Part shown: positions 24,434 to 33,050 of the stretch, in pieces
Numbering within the stretch: position 1 is the first letter of the stretch
Layout: each line of letters begins with the position of its first letter
Assembly (NCBI GenBank): GCA_015063795.1
Contig: SVTL01000005.1
Coordinates: forward strand, 1 to 50,527
DNA: 50,527 bases
Direction: 5' to 3'
Origin: Oscillospiraceae bacterium
GTDB lineage: Bacteria > Bacillota > Clostridia > Oscillospirales > CAG-272
Translations under genes and position numbers: made by a program
The notes under the pieces: generated by a model
The model's database searches: none
Seen by the model: the letters and a program-made list of their open reading frames with translations, nothing else
Told to the model about the DNA's origin: nothing

Positions 24434-24687
24434 AATTTCCACCTAAATCTTTCGTGTTTTTATTTTCTTCGCCGCCCGCTTGAAAACACTCAAAACGGCG
24501 CGCAAAGTTAATATTATAAACCATCATACATCAATATTTGCCAAATAACAATGCTCTCGCATAATTTTTTACAGTTTTTTTACTTTTGTACGAAAATGCA
24601 ACACGGTCCGCAATGCCCGAAACGGAAGCAAACACGGCCGCGGAAAAGGATGCGGGCGAATATCCTGCGGATTCTGTCGATACGCCC
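24434..24687. other. AT-rich region upstream of glnA
   Basis: The 339-base divergent gap between glnA and the kinase gene holds a TATAAT box for glnA on the minus strand at 24518-24513, but its -35 box is not clear. No gene is seen. The rest is AT-rich without strong structure. The kinase promoter occupies the right end. Confidence 0.35.
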
Positions 24688-24716
24688 TTGACAGAATCGG
24701 CTTTTTCTTTTATAAT
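24688..24716 (+). promoter_or_regulatory. consensus promoter of the FGGY kinase gene
   Basis: TTGACA (24688-24693) and TATAAT (24711-24716) are both perfect and 17 bases apart. The gene starts at 24773 after GGAGGAAAAAG. Confidence 0.9.
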
Positions 24717-24772
24717 AGGGAGAGCAAGAGAGACTGCGATATCCAAACGATAACTGTGGAGGAAAAAGAAAC

Positions 24773-26098
24773 ATGGAATATTTGGTTGGTCTTGATATCG
24801 GTACCTCGTCGGTCAAGGGCGTGTTGATGTCCCGCGACGGCAAGGTGGCCACGGTAAAAACGAAGAAGCACAATTACTACTGGGAGGACAAGTTCAAGCT
24901 CCTCAATGCCGAGGATTTCTGCGAGAACTGCTTCTCGGTCATCAAAGAGATTTCGGACACGCTGTCCGAGGGTGACAACATCGCCGCGGTCTGCGTTTCG
25001 GGCGCAGGCGGCAACCTGATGCTGGTCAAGGACGGCAAGAGCTGCTCTCCTGTTTACGGCTGGCAGACCTTCTATGACGATGAGATCACGAACAAGACGC
25101 TGTCGAAAATGACAAAGCCCGTGTATGACGTGGTGGGCTGGCCGTCCAAGCTGAAGACCTTCCCGCTGGCCGCGCTGGCCTATCTGAAGGGAACCAATCC
25201 CGAAGCGATCGAGAATGCCGACACGGTCTGCATGCACATCGAATATCTGAGCTATAAGCTCACCGGCGCATGGGGCATCACCCGCTCGATGGGTACCACC
25301 TTCTTCCTCATCGATCAGGAGAAGGGCGAATACTATCAGGAGTATCTGGACATGCTGGGCCTCCGCAAGGAGCAGCTGCTTCCCATTCTCCCCAACTGCA
25401 GCATTCAGGGCCGCGTGAACGCTTATGCGGCTGAGAAGACCGGTCTGAAGGAGGGCACTCCCGTTATCCCCGGAACCTTTGACCATCCCAGCGCAGCCAG
25501 AGGCGCAGGCGTTATGGATGAGAACAATGTGATGGTTTCCTGCGGCACCTCCTGGGTTGTGTTCATTCCGTATGCCACCCGTCAGATCCCCTTCTCCAAG
25601 GGTATGCTGATCGATCCCTTCATGGCTCCCGAAGGCAACTGGTGCGGCATGAAGTCCATGCCCTCGGTCTCCGAGACCATCGATAAGTACATGACCACCT
25701 TCCTTGGCGACATCTCGGTCAAGGAGTTTGACAAGCTGGCCGCCGAGTCCTCTCTGGGCTGCAACGGCCTTGTCATCGAGGATGAAAACACCGATGTCAG
25801 CGGTTACAGCCGTCCCGACATCGCCAGAGCCATCATGGAGAACATCGCCAGACGTCTCAAGGAGTTCTTTGAGGTGCTGGATGTGAAGACCGACACCGTC
25901 AAGCTGGTGGGCGGCATCACCAACTCCAAGCCCTGGTGCGATGTGGTTGCCGAGATCACGGGCAAGAAGGTGCTGGTCGTCAACGGCGAGCATGCAGGCG
26001 CCATCGGCTCTGCGATCATGGCCGGTGTGGGCGTCGGCTTCTATCCCAATGAGAAGGATGCGTTCAACAGCATGGGCTTCACTGCCAGAGAAAGCTGA
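24773..26098 (+). CDS. FGGY-family carbohydrate kinase
   Basis: A 441-residue cytoplasmic ATP-dependent sugar kinase (xylulokinase/gluconokinase superfamily). It has the N-terminal phosphate loop VGLDIGTSSVKGVLMSRDGK, the GGNL region, a Pro-Gly-Thr-Phe-Asp site (IPGTFDHPSAARGAG) around residue 237 and the C-terminal adenosine motif VKLVGGITNSKPWCDVVAEITGKKV. The usual helix carrying a Gln-Asp catalytic pair differs from known sugar-specific types. The substrate cannot be assigned: L-xylulose, rhamnulose, fuculose, glycerol and erythritol kinases share this fold. It is a single-gene unit between consensus promoter and terminator. Confidence 0.88.
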   Translation: MEYLVGLDIGTSSVKGVLMSRDGKVATVKTKKHNYYWEDKFKLLNAEDFCENCFSVIKEISDTLSEGDNIAAVCVSGAGGNLMLVKDGKSCSPVYGWQTFYDDEITNKTLSKMTKPVYDVVGWPSKLKTFPLAALAYLKGTNPEAIENADTVCMHIEYLSYKLTGAWGITRSMGTTFFLIDQEKGEYYQEYLDMLGLRKEQLLPILPNCSIQGRVNAYAAEKTGLKEGTPVIPGTFDHPSAARGAGVMDENNVMVSCGTSWVVFIPYATRQIPFSKGMLIDPFMAPEGNWCGMKSMPSVSETIDKYMTTFLGDISVKEFDKLAAESSLGCNGLVIEDENTDVSGYSRPDIARAIMENIARRLKEFFEVLDVKTDTVKLVGGITNSKPWCDVVAEITGKKVLVVNGEHAGAIGSAIMAGVGVGFYPNEKDAFNSMGFTARES

Positions 26099-26122
26099 AA
26101 CAAGAACAAGTCAACATAAGAA

Positions 26123-26156
26123 AAAAGCGCGTGTGGTTTCTTCCATGCGCGCTTTT
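26123..26156. terminator. terminator after the FGGY kinase gene
   Basis: AAAAGCGCG (26123-26131) pairs with CGCGCTTTT (26148-26156), with A-run before and T after, so it serves the convergent SDR gene as well. Confidence 0.85.
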
Positions 26157-26170
26157 GTGTTTGGTTGTTT

Positions 26171-26824
26171 TTAATCTTTCCAGACGAAGTGATAGTTGAT
26201 CGATTCGCCGCCGTCCACAAGAATGTTCTGCCCGGTGCAGAAGGTGTTGGTGACCGTGAGAAAATAGGCCCATTCGGCGATCTCCTCGACCGTTGCCCAT
26301 TTTTTTAACGGTGTTTCGTTCATGATCTGCTCCCATAAAACCGGATCGCGGATCACGCATTCGTTGAGCGGGGTAAGCACACCGCCCGGATCGAGGCTGT
26401 TGCAGGTGGCGCCGTACGGGGCGATCCGCATGGCCACGTTTTTGGTGTAGGCCAATACGCCTCCCTTGCTGGCGCAGTATTCGGGAAATTCGGAGCCGGT
26501 GTGTCCGCTGGCCGAGCCGATGTTCAAAATCGATTTGATGCTTTTTTGGATGCCGTAGCGCTCGGTGATGCGGATGAGCGCCTTCAGGTTGATCTCGATG
26601 TCATCCTCATTCTGCGTGCCGGCGTTGTTGATGAGGATGTTCACATCGTCCATGACGGGGAGAGAGTCCGTGTCGCGCACGTCGCAGAGGCAATGCTCAT
26701 ATCTCTCGTGCGAAAGAGAGGCTTCCTGCCGGTCGATGCCGATCACATGGTGACCTTCCTTCAAAAAACGCTCGGCGATGGCCTTGCCGATGCCTTGGGA
26801 TGTGCCGGTGATGAGAATCTTCAT
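26171..26824 (-). CDS. short-chain dehydrogenase/reductase
   Basis: A 217-residue NAD(P)-dependent oxidoreductase of the classical SDR family. The cofactor loop is TGTSQGIGKAIAE, followed by NNAGTQNEDD, the catalytic Ser region LNIGSASGHTGSE and the YCASKGG motif with Tyr and Lys. The C-terminus has the usual ILVDGGESI. It is smaller than the common 250 residues because of a short middle part. The substrate is unknown. Its ATG overlaps the stop of the transporter gene upstream (ATGA), so the two are co-translated. Confidence 0.9.
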   Translation of the reverse strand: MKILITGTSQGIGKAIAERFLKEGHHVIGIDRQEASLSHERYEHCLCDVRDTDSLPVMDDVNILINNAGTQNEDDIEINLKALIRITERYGIQKSIKSILNIGSASGHTGSEFPEYCASKGGVLAYTKNVAMRIAPYGATCNSLDPGGVLTPLNECVIRDPVLWEQIMNETPLKKWATVEEIAEWAYFLTVTNTFCTGQNILVDGGESINYHFVWKD

Positions 26825-27633
26825 CTTTCCGCCTCCTGCTTGATATAATCAAAGTATGCCTGCCCGATCCTGTCCCGCTTCCATTTCTGTGTGATCCGGT
26901 AGCCGATGGGGGAGAAGAGCACCTCCATCAGCAGCTCGGCAACGGCTCCCGTCAAAGCGCAGGTGCAGCACTGCAGGACCGTCCAGGAAAAGCCGTCCCA
27001 GAAGAGGGGGGCAAAATGGTGAAACACGATCAGAGAGAAGACGAAATTGTCCAAAAACTGCCCGAAAAAGGTGGACACATAGCATCGCATCATATAAGCC
27101 GTCCTGCCGTCGGGATGCTTGCGGAACAATTGCCCGATGGCGTGGTTGAGCGTGTTGTTGACCAGCGCTGAGAGCAGAAAGGCGACGGTGCTGCCCAAAA
27201 GAATAAACCACGTTCCGCCGAAGATGCGGTCAAAGGCGGTGTAATCGTTGGCGGTGGAGGGGATGATGCTGACGAGAAAGAAGATCAGGCAGGTGAGCAG
27301 GTTGATGGCCACCGCATGGATGGAGATCAGCGTGGATGCCCTTGGCCCGAAGTGCTTGGTGATGATGTCCATGCATAGAAAGGACAGCCAGGAGATCAGA
27401 ATACCGCCGTCCAAAGCGATCCAGTCGAGGCTGAGCAGGGTTTTGTTGGCCAGCAGGTTCATACAGATGACGCTGACTGCAAACAGAGTCACCACCGTGG
27501 CGGGGATGGCGCGCAGGAGGATCCTGAATTCGCGGACGGTTTTGGAAAATGAGAGTTTCATGTCGGACTCGATCAATGCGTCGGAACGCTCCTCCTTTTC
27601 TGTTTTTCTGCTGAAAAAAACGCTTTCAGACAC
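26821..27633 (-). CDS. queuosine-precursor-type vitamin/VUT family transporter
   Basis: A 270-residue integral membrane protein with about six helices, similar to the YhhQ/VUT family that imports queuosine precursors. The polar membrane segments with the family pattern include LDGGILISWLSFLCMDIITKHFGPRAS, the N-containing TAFLLSALVNNTLNHAIGQ region and the short STFFGQFLDNFVFSLIVF. The start is GTG at 27633 with GAGG close before it; the next ATG (25 residues in) lacks a site. A hydrophilic N-terminus of about 35 residues is unusual. It shares its unit with the SDR gene, which does not explain its substrate. Confidence 0.75.
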   Translation of the reverse strand: MSESVFFSRKTEKEERSDALIESDMKLSFSKTVREFRILLRAIPATVVTLFAVSVICMNLLANKTLLSLDWIALDGGILISWLSFLCMDIITKHFGPRASTLISIHAVAINLLTCLIFFLVSIIPSTANDYTAFDRIFGGTWFILLGSTVAFLLSALVNNTLNHAIGQLFRKHPDGRTAYMMRCYVSTFFGQFLDNFVFSLIVFHHFAPLFWDGFSWTVLQCCTCALTGAVAELLMEVLFSPIGYRITQKWKRDRIGQAYFDYIKQEAER

Positions 27634-27647
27634 GGTTCCTCTTTTTT

Positions 27648-27676
27648 ATTATATCACACTGCGCCGGCTCTGGCAA
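27648..27676 (-). promoter_or_regulatory. promoter of the transporter-SDR unit
   Basis: On the minus strand TTGCCA (27676-27671) and TATAAT (27653-27648) with a 17-base spacer, very close to the GTG start. Confidence 0.65.
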
Positions 27677-27793
27677 GGGCATTTTTTCAAACTTGCGAAA
27701 AATGTTGAGCGGACCGCCGAAGATTTTTTTCTTTTTATCCGTGAGCTCCCAAAAAATGTTATTACTAAATATAGAATATATCATAAAAAATCA

Positions 27794-27822
27794 TTGACAA
27801 AAAGGCAGAAAAATGGTATAAT
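27794..27822 (+). promoter_or_regulatory. consensus promoter of the surface polysaccharide operon
   Basis: TTGACA (27794-27799) and TATAAT (27817-27822) are perfect with a 17-base spacer. Transcription would start near 27829, giving a leader of about 120 bases. Confidence 0.9.
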
Positions 27823-27828
27823 ATAAAA

Positions 27829-27951
27829 TCAAATACGTGTGCCTTTTGGGTGGACGTTGGGTAAAGACAGAAGCGTTTTGCCTCAAAACGCGCGCGGATT
27901 CGCGAGGCTTGGGACGAAACAGGAAAAACAGAAAGGAAATCTCCGGTATTC
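27829..27951 (+). promoter_or_regulatory. leader of the polysaccharide operon, possibly structured
   Basis: The leader has GCGTTTT (near 27873) and AAAACGC (near 27885) as a stem, then GC-rich repeats, and GAAAGGAAA before the first gene. No known riboswitch class could be matched. A regulatory fold is possible but not shown. Confidence 0.35.
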
Positions 27952-28719
27952 ATGAACACGAAACTTGACAACAACGAATTTGAAATAGATATTCTTCACC
28001 TGCTGAAGGTGCTGTGGAAAAAAGCATGGATCATCATTCTATGCACGATCCTGCTGGGTGCGATCACGCTCTCTTATGCGTATTTCTTCGTCACACCGCA
28101 GTATCAGGCGAAGGCGATGATGTATGTCAACAACAGCTCCTTCTCGGTGGGAAGCTCCTCGTTCAGCATCAGCACCAGTGAGCTGACGGCGGCCAAAGGA
28201 TTGTTGGATACATACGTGATCATTCTCAAAAGCCGAACCACATTGGAAAAGGTGATTGAGGAAGCCGATCTGGATTATACCTATGAGTATCTGTCAGGCA
28301 TGGTAACGGCTTCTTCGGTCAACTCCACGGAGGTGTTCCAGATCGTGGCCACCAGCAGCGATCCGGGCGAAGCGGAGCTGATCGTGGACACCATCGTCAA
28401 GGTGCTGCCCGATCGGATCGCGGATATCGTGGACGGCAGCTCGGTGCGGCTGGTTGACCATGCGGTCCTGCCCACGCACCGATCCTCCCCCAGCTACACC
28501 AAGTATACCATGATCGGTCTGATCATCGGCTTTTTGCTCAGCTGCGGCGTGATCGTTCTCATCGACCTGATGGACACCACCATCCGCGACGAGGATTACC
28601 TCTATCAGCGGTACAGCATTCCGGTCCTGGCCGTGGTGCCGGATGCATACGAAACCAAGAGAAGCTCATACGGCTATTATTACAAACAGAAAGATGCTGC
28701 TGAGAAAACGGAGAAGTAA
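27952..28719 (+). CDS. chain-length regulator, Wzz/CapA/YveK-like
   Basis: A 255-residue membrane protein that controls polysaccharide length and activates the partner kinase. It has a short cytoplasmic start, a first helix (AWIIILCTILLGAITLSYAYFF), an extracellular Wzz domain (about 45-175, with KAMMYVNNSSFSVGSSSFSIS and LLDTYVIILKSRTTLEKVIEE), a second helix (TMIGLIIGFLLSCGVIVLIDL) and a cytoplasmic tail. The kinase is the next gene, as in Gram-positive capsule systems where these are two proteins. It is the first gene of the operon. Confidence 0.9.
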   Translation: MNTKLDNNEFEIDILHLLKVLWKKAWIIILCTILLGAITLSYAYFFVTPQYQAKAMMYVNNSSFSVGSSSFSISTSELTAAKGLLDTYVIILKSRTTLEKVIEEADLDYTYEYLSGMVTASSVNSTEVFQIVATSSDPGEAELIVDTIVKVLPDRIADIVDGSSVRLVDHAVLPTHRSSPSYTKYTMIGLIIGFLLSCGVIVLIDLMDTTIRDEDYLYQRYSIPVLAVVPDAYETKRSSYGYYYKQKDAAEKTEK

Positions 28720-28725
28720 ACGGGT

Positions 28726-29520
28726 ATGACAAAAGATAGAAAGAAAACAACAGCGGGCGGATCGAATTATGCCTCCGTCATCGGCCGCAAACGTCCCTTT
28801 GCCACCGCGGAAGCGCATAAGCGACTCCGTACCAATGTGATGTTCAGCTTTGCGGAGGATTCCGAATGCCGCGTCATCGGCGTGACCAGCGCCATGGCCC
28901 ACGAGGGCAAGACCACCACCTCCATCAACCTGGCGTATGATCTGATGAAAGCGGGGCAGAAGGTCCTGCTGATCGACGCCGATATGCGTATGTCCAATTT
29001 TGTGAAGATCCTGGGCGTTGAAAAATCGCCCGGACTGAGCAACCTGCTTGTTGGCAGGGAAGAGAACATCAAGTGCATCCAGTTTGCCGCGGATCTGGAC
29101 GGACTGCGCGTCATTTCCTGCGGCGATATTCCGCCCAACCCCTCAGAGCTGCTTTCTTCCAAGCGGATGGCGGCGGTTCTCGAGTCTTTGAGAAAGTCCT
29201 TCAACTACATCGTCATCGACCTGCCTCCCATCGCGGCGGTGTCGGATGCTCTGATCGTTTCCAAAATGACCGACGGCATGATCGTGGTCGTTCGGCAGGA
29301 CTTCGCCGATAAGCGTCTGATGGACGACACCGTCCGCCAGCTTCAGTTCCATGAGGCCAACATCATCGGCTTTGTGATGAATTGCACGCACGTGGAGAAC
29401 AAGTACTACGGCAAGTACGGCAAATACGGCAAGTACGGACGCTACGGACGTTACGGTAAGTACGGATACTACTACCGCCGCGATAACGAGATGGAGAATG
29501 TACACATCGATGAAGACTGA
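28726..29520 (+). CDS. BY-type tyrosine kinase, CapB/CpsD/EpsB-like
   Basis: A 264-residue cytoplasmic tyrosine kinase. Motifs are AHKRLRTNVMFSF near the N-terminus, Walker A AMAHEGKTTTSIN, Walker A' VLLIDADMR, and Walker B FNYIVIDLPPIAAVSDA. The C-terminus is a dense tyrosine cluster made of short KYG and RYG units from about residue 222, ending in YYYRR. These are autophosphorylation sites that tune assembly with the chain-length regulator. The DNA of that tail is a set of nine-base repeats. It is six bases after the regulator gene and overlaps the phosphatase gene. Confidence 0.93.
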   Translation: MTKDRKKTTAGGSNYASVIGRKRPFATAEAHKRLRTNVMFSFAEDSECRVIGVTSAMAHEGKTTTSINLAYDLMKAGQKVLLIDADMRMSNFVKILGVEKSPGLSNLLVGREENIKCIQFAADLDGLRVISCGDIPPNPSELLSSKRMAAVLESLRKSFNYIVIDLPPIAAVSDALIVSKMTDGMIVVVRQDFADKRLMDDTVRQLQFHEANIIGFVMNCTHVENKYYGKYGKYGKYGRYGRYGKYGYYYRRDNEMENVHIDED

Positions 29521-30292
29521 GTTGTCTTCGAAGGGGCTGTCATTCGGGAAACGGATCGATTTTCACACGCACATTCTGCCCGAGATGGACGACGGAAGTG
29601 CATCGGCGGAGATGAGCCTGCAAATGCTGGCCTCTCTGAAAAAACAAGGTGCATTCTGCGTTGCCCTGACGCCGCATTTTTATCCGCAGAGAGACACGCC
29701 GCAGCATTTTCTGCAAAAGCGGAAGGCAAGGCTGGAGCTGCTGATGAGCAGGCTGAACGGCAATGCGCCGATGCTTCTGATCGGGGCGGAGGTTCAGTAT
29801 TTCGATGGGATCACCGCCATGCGCGATCTGCCGCAGATGCGGCTGGGAAACACCGAGGGGCTTCTGATCGAAATGCCGATGGGAAGCTGGTCGAAGCGGA
29901 TGGTCGGCGACCTGCTGGAGCTGAACAGCCGCAGAGGCTATCAAGTGATCCTTGCTCACGTGGAGCGGTATCTGCCCTTCGGAAACGGTCCGCTGCTTCC
30001 GCAGTTGGCGGATTCGGGCGTGATGCTGCAGATCAGCTCGGGCGCATTCAAGGGCTTCTTTGAACAGCGGAAAATGCTGAAGCTGCTCGATCAGGGATTG
30101 ATTCACCTGCTTGGCTCGGATTGCCATAACACAACCTCCCGTCCGCCGGATCTGGCCGATGGCTATGAGACCATCGAACGGAAACGTGGCGGAGAGGCGG
30201 TCAGACAGATCGTATCCAACGGTCTGCTGCTTTTGGAGACGAATCAAGCGCAGTCTGCATCGGCTTCGGCCGACAAGGAGTACATACGGTAA
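29510..30292 (+). CDS. PHP-type tyrosine phosphatase, CpsB/CapC/YwqE-like
   Basis: A 260-residue manganese-dependent phosphatase that removes phosphate from the kinase. The PHP metal sites are visible: RIDFHTHILPEMDDG, LTPHFYP, the Glu in GAEVQYF, HVERY, and GSDCHN near the C-terminus. The start at 29510 is chosen because GGAG lies 13 bases upstream, and the ATG four codons earlier has no room for a site. It overlaps the end of the kinase gene by 11 bases. Together with the two genes before it, it forms the usual capsule control trio. Confidence 0.92.
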   Translation: MKTELSSKGLSFGKRIDFHTHILPEMDDGSASAEMSLQMLASLKKQGAFCVALTPHFYPQRDTPQHFLQKRKARLELLMSRLNGNAPMLLIGAEVQYFDGITAMRDLPQMRLGNTEGLLIEMPMGSWSKRMVGDLLELNSRRGYQVILAHVERYLPFGNGPLLPQLADSGVMLQISSGAFKGFFEQRKMLKLLDQGLIHLLGSDCHNTTSRPPDLADGYETIERKRGGEAVRQIVSNGLLLLETNQAQSASASADKEYIR

Positions 30293-30293
30293 G

Positions 30294-31244
30294 ATGAAAA
30301 AGCTATATATCCTATTGGTGTGCCTCTGCCTAGTGATGGCCGCTCTGCTGGTGGTCCTGCTTGTCTCGCAGGTGGGATCGCGCGAGAAGGAGCAGATCGA
30401 TTTTGAAGCGCTTCTCGATCAGCTGAAGGTGTATCAAACGCCGGGGCAGACCGAGACACAGTCAGGGGAAGCTTCTGACAGTGAGCAAACGCATTCGCCC
30501 GCAAGCGAAAGCAGAGAGCCACCCGTGACGGAATCGGCGGCTGCTCCGAGCGAAAGCGAAAAAACGCCGGTGCAATCGGCGGCGGAAGAATCCACAGCGG
30601 CGCAAGCAACGGCGGCCGCATCCGCAACGGAAGAACCCAAACGCCCGAGAGAGCCCGAGGCTTTGTTGGACTTCACGTCCATGCACAAGACCAACCCCGA
30701 TATCTGTGCGTGGATCGAGATCGAGGGCACAAAGGTCGACTATCCCGTTCTGCAAAGCCCGAATGATGATGACAAATACCTGACCACAGCGGTGGACGGC
30801 AGCTATTATATCGGCGGCTCGCTGTTCACGCAGGCAAGCTATAACAGCCGCGATTTCAACGATCCGGTCACTGTCATCTACGGTCACACGATGCGTTCGG
30901 GCACGCTGTTCGGTCAGCTGCAAAGCACCTATTCGGCTTCGGAAAGCTTTTCCTCGCACAGTGAGATCAAGCTTCACCTGCCGGGAGAATTGAGGTATTA
31001 TAAGGTCTTTGCCGCTCTGCCGTATTCCAATATGCACATTCTGGATGCCTACGATTTTTCCAAGGAATACTGGTTCAACAACTTTCTTGACGGTGTGTTT
31101 GACACCCGCGCGTTCGGCGCACAGTTTGATCGGGAGATCTCGCCGGAGTACGGCGACCGTGTGCTGATCCTGTCCACCTGCCTCAACGAGGACAGCACCA
31201 AGCGCTTTTTGGTCCTCGCGGTGTATGAGGAAGATCTGAAATAA
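30294..31244 (+). CDS. class B sortase
   Basis: A 316-residue membrane-bound transpeptidase that links sorted proteins to the cell wall. It has an N-terminal helix (LYILLVCLCLVMAALLVVLLV), a Ser/Glu/Ala-rich linker (about 55-120) and a catalytic domain starting MHKTNPDICAWIEIEGTKVDYPV, a class B pattern. Active residues are His198 (YGHTM), Cys296 (LSTC) and Arg304 (TKRF). The ATG at 30294 directly follows the phosphatase stop, with AAGGAG 13 bases before it. A sortase inside a capsule operon is uncommon; the next gene is its likely substrate. It has no pilin partners here. Confidence 0.92.
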   Translation: MKKLYILLVCLCLVMAALLVVLLVSQVGSREKEQIDFEALLDQLKVYQTPGQTETQSGEASDSEQTHSPASESREPPVTESAAAPSESEKTPVQSAAEESTAAQATAAASATEEPKRPREPEALLDFTSMHKTNPDICAWIEIEGTKVDYPVLQSPNDDDKYLTTAVDGSYYIGGSLFTQASYNSRDFNDPVTVIYGHTMRSGTLFGQLQSTYSASESFSSHSEIKLHLPGELRYYKVFAALPYSNMHILDAYDFSKEYWFNNFLDGVFDTRAFGAQFDREISPEYGDRVLILSTCLNEDSTKRFLVLAVYEEDLK

Positions 31245-31294
31245 AAAAAGAAATATTGATCATAGAAATCAAATGAGACAAAGGAGACAATAAC

Positions 31295-32035
31295 ATGAAA
31301 GCATTAAAGGTATGGATGGCAATGGCTCTGATCGCTTTGATGGCGGTGATGCCGGTGTTTGCCGCAGAAGCCACGCCCAGCGCAGAGCGCGGCGATTACG
31401 AGATCATCGACTGGGATCCGAAGGATGATTGCTGCGACCTGATCATCGTTCCCGACGATGTAATAACGGACGAAGAGGACTTCATCGACGAAGACAAGTA
31501 CGGCCTGACCGAGAAAGAGGGCGAGGACTTGGAAAAGCAGATCCGCGACGAGCTGAAGGAGGCTCTTGAGGATCTGAAGAACAACGACCTCGACGATCTG
31601 ATCCCCGGCTTTGACGATCTGTGGGATAAGGTCACCGGCGGCGCTCCCATCGACAATCAGGTCATCGACGATGTGTTTGCGATCGTCCGCATCTGCGAAG
31701 AGGATCACAAGCCGGTTTCCGATGATGAGACCACCGTTTCCTTCACCGTGGACGGCATCGACAAGGATGACACGTTCATCGTCATCGAAAAGCCTTTCGG
31801 CTCCGACGAATGGACGGTCGTGGAGCATAAGATCGATGAAAACGGCGTGATCACCGTTGAAGGTAAGATCTCTTCGGTGTTTGCCATCGTCACCGACAGC
31901 GGCAAGGCTCCCACCTCCGATGTCACCTCGCCCCAGACGGGTGTGAAGGAAAGCGGCATGGCGTTCACTCTTCTTGCGGTTGCTCTTCTTGCGGCAGGTG
32001 CCGTGCATTTCTCCAAGAAATTCAGCAAGAGCTGA
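31295..32035 (+). CDS. acidic secreted protein with PQTG-type sorting signal
   Basis: A 246-residue exported protein with a signal peptide (cleaved near VFAAEA), a very acidic N-terminal half rich in Asp and Glu (DDVITDEEDFIDEDK, DELKEALEDLKNND), a beta-rich domain near residues 145-205 (VSFTVDGIDKDDTFIVIEK) and a C-terminal signal SPQTG at 212-216 followed by a helix (MAFTLLAVALLAAGAVHF) and KKFSKS. This is a cell wall sorting signal of the NPQTN/SPQTG kind used with class B sortases. It lies 50 bases after the sortase with its own good site. The function of the exposed part is unknown. Confidence 0.8.
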   Translation: MKALKVWMAMALIALMAVMPVFAAEATPSAERGDYEIIDWDPKDDCCDLIIVPDDVITDEEDFIDEDKYGLTEKEGEDLEKQIRDELKEALEDLKNNDLDDLIPGFDDLWDKVTGGAPIDNQVIDDVFAIVRICEEDHKPVSDDETTVSFTVDGIDKDDTFIVIEKPFGSDEWTVVEHKIDENGVITVEGKISSVFAIVTDSGKAPTSDVTSPQTGVKESGMAFTLLAVALLAAGAVHFSKKFSKS

Positions 32036-32066
32036 ACAGAAAAAAGAATGAAAGCGCGGGAATTCT

Positions 32067-33050
32067 ATGAAACACAGAACATATAAAAAAGAAATACTGC
32101 TTCTTCTCTGTCTTGTTGGAATTCTCGCACTCATTGTTTCCTTCGGTCTTTATGAAAGGGCGAAGAACCGCTCCGAAGGCGAGGACGAATTTTCCTATTC
32201 CGAGTATACCGGCGACCGCATTTCATTCGAATCGGAATGGTATGTACCCAACGATACGGTGGAATCGATCCTGATCATGGGCATCGATCAAAAGGAAGAT
32301 GGATCAAAGGATCGTCAAAGCTCGGAGCAGGCCGACTTCCTTGCGCTGGTCATAATAGATAAGGAAGAAAAATCCTATCGCATCCTGCATCTCAACCGCG
32401 ATACGATGACCGACATCCCCCAGACCGATGCGTTCGGCGAGGTGTATGGGCATGTCAAAGCCCAGCTGACTCTGGCGCACACGTATGGCGATAATGACAA
32501 GGTGCGGTGCCGCAATACGGTCAACACCGTTGAAAAGCTTCTGTACGGCGTGAACATCGATCACTATCTGTCGCTGACGATGGATGCTGTTGCCATTCTC
32601 AACGACAGCATCGGCGGCGTTCGTGTACAGCTGATGGACGATTTCACCGATCTGGATGCGTCGTTTGTGAAGGATGCGGTGGTCACGCTCAAGGGTGAGC
32701 AGGCGCTGGCTTATGTGCAGGCGAGAGGGGAGCTGGAGGACAGCACCAACCTGCACCGCATGGAGCGGCAGAAGCAGTATATTGCCGCTTTGATTGAAAA
32801 GCTGGGGGCCTACGATGAGGATAACACCGTTGAGACCATGATGAAGGTCAATGAGTATCTGGTGTCCGATTGCACGGTGGATCAGCTTTCGCGCATGATC
32901 GAGCGCTTGGGCAGCTACACGTTTGAAGGAACGGTGTCCCCCAAGGGCGAGTCGGTCAAGGGAGACCGCTTCATGGAGCATTATGTGGACGAGCAGGCGC
33001 TGCAGGCGCTTGTGATCGAGCTGTTCTATGAAGCGCAGGATCGAGGTTGA
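32067..33050 (+). CDS. LytR-CpsA-Psr (LCP) family ligase
   Basis: A 327-residue membrane protein that joins polysaccharide to peptidoglycan or teichoic acid-like acceptor. It has a single helix (ILLLLCLVGILALIVSFGLY) and an LCP domain with VESILIMGIDQKEDGS, YRILHLNRDTMTDIP (the conserved Arg and Asp residues) and a DGV-like region at SIGGVRVQLMDDF. An additional C-terminal region is short. The gene is in the polysaccharide operon right after the sortase pair and overlaps the dehydratase gene by the TGATG junction. In this context, polymer attachment to the wall is the natural role. Confidence 0.9.
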   Translation: MKHRTYKKEILLLLCLVGILALIVSFGLYERAKNRSEGEDEFSYSEYTGDRISFESEWYVPNDTVESILIMGIDQKEDGSKDRQSSEQADFLALVIIDKEEKSYRILHLNRDTMTDIPQTDAFGEVYGHVKAQLTLAHTYGDNDKVRCRNTVNTVEKLLYGVNIDHYLSLTMDAVAILNDSIGGVRVQLMDDFTDLDASFVKDAVVTLKGEQALAYVQARGELEDSTNLHRMERQKQYIAALIEKLGAYDEDNTVETMMKVNEYLVSDCTVDQLSRMIERLGSYTFEGTVSPKGESVKGDRFMEHYVDEQALQALVIELFYEAQDRG

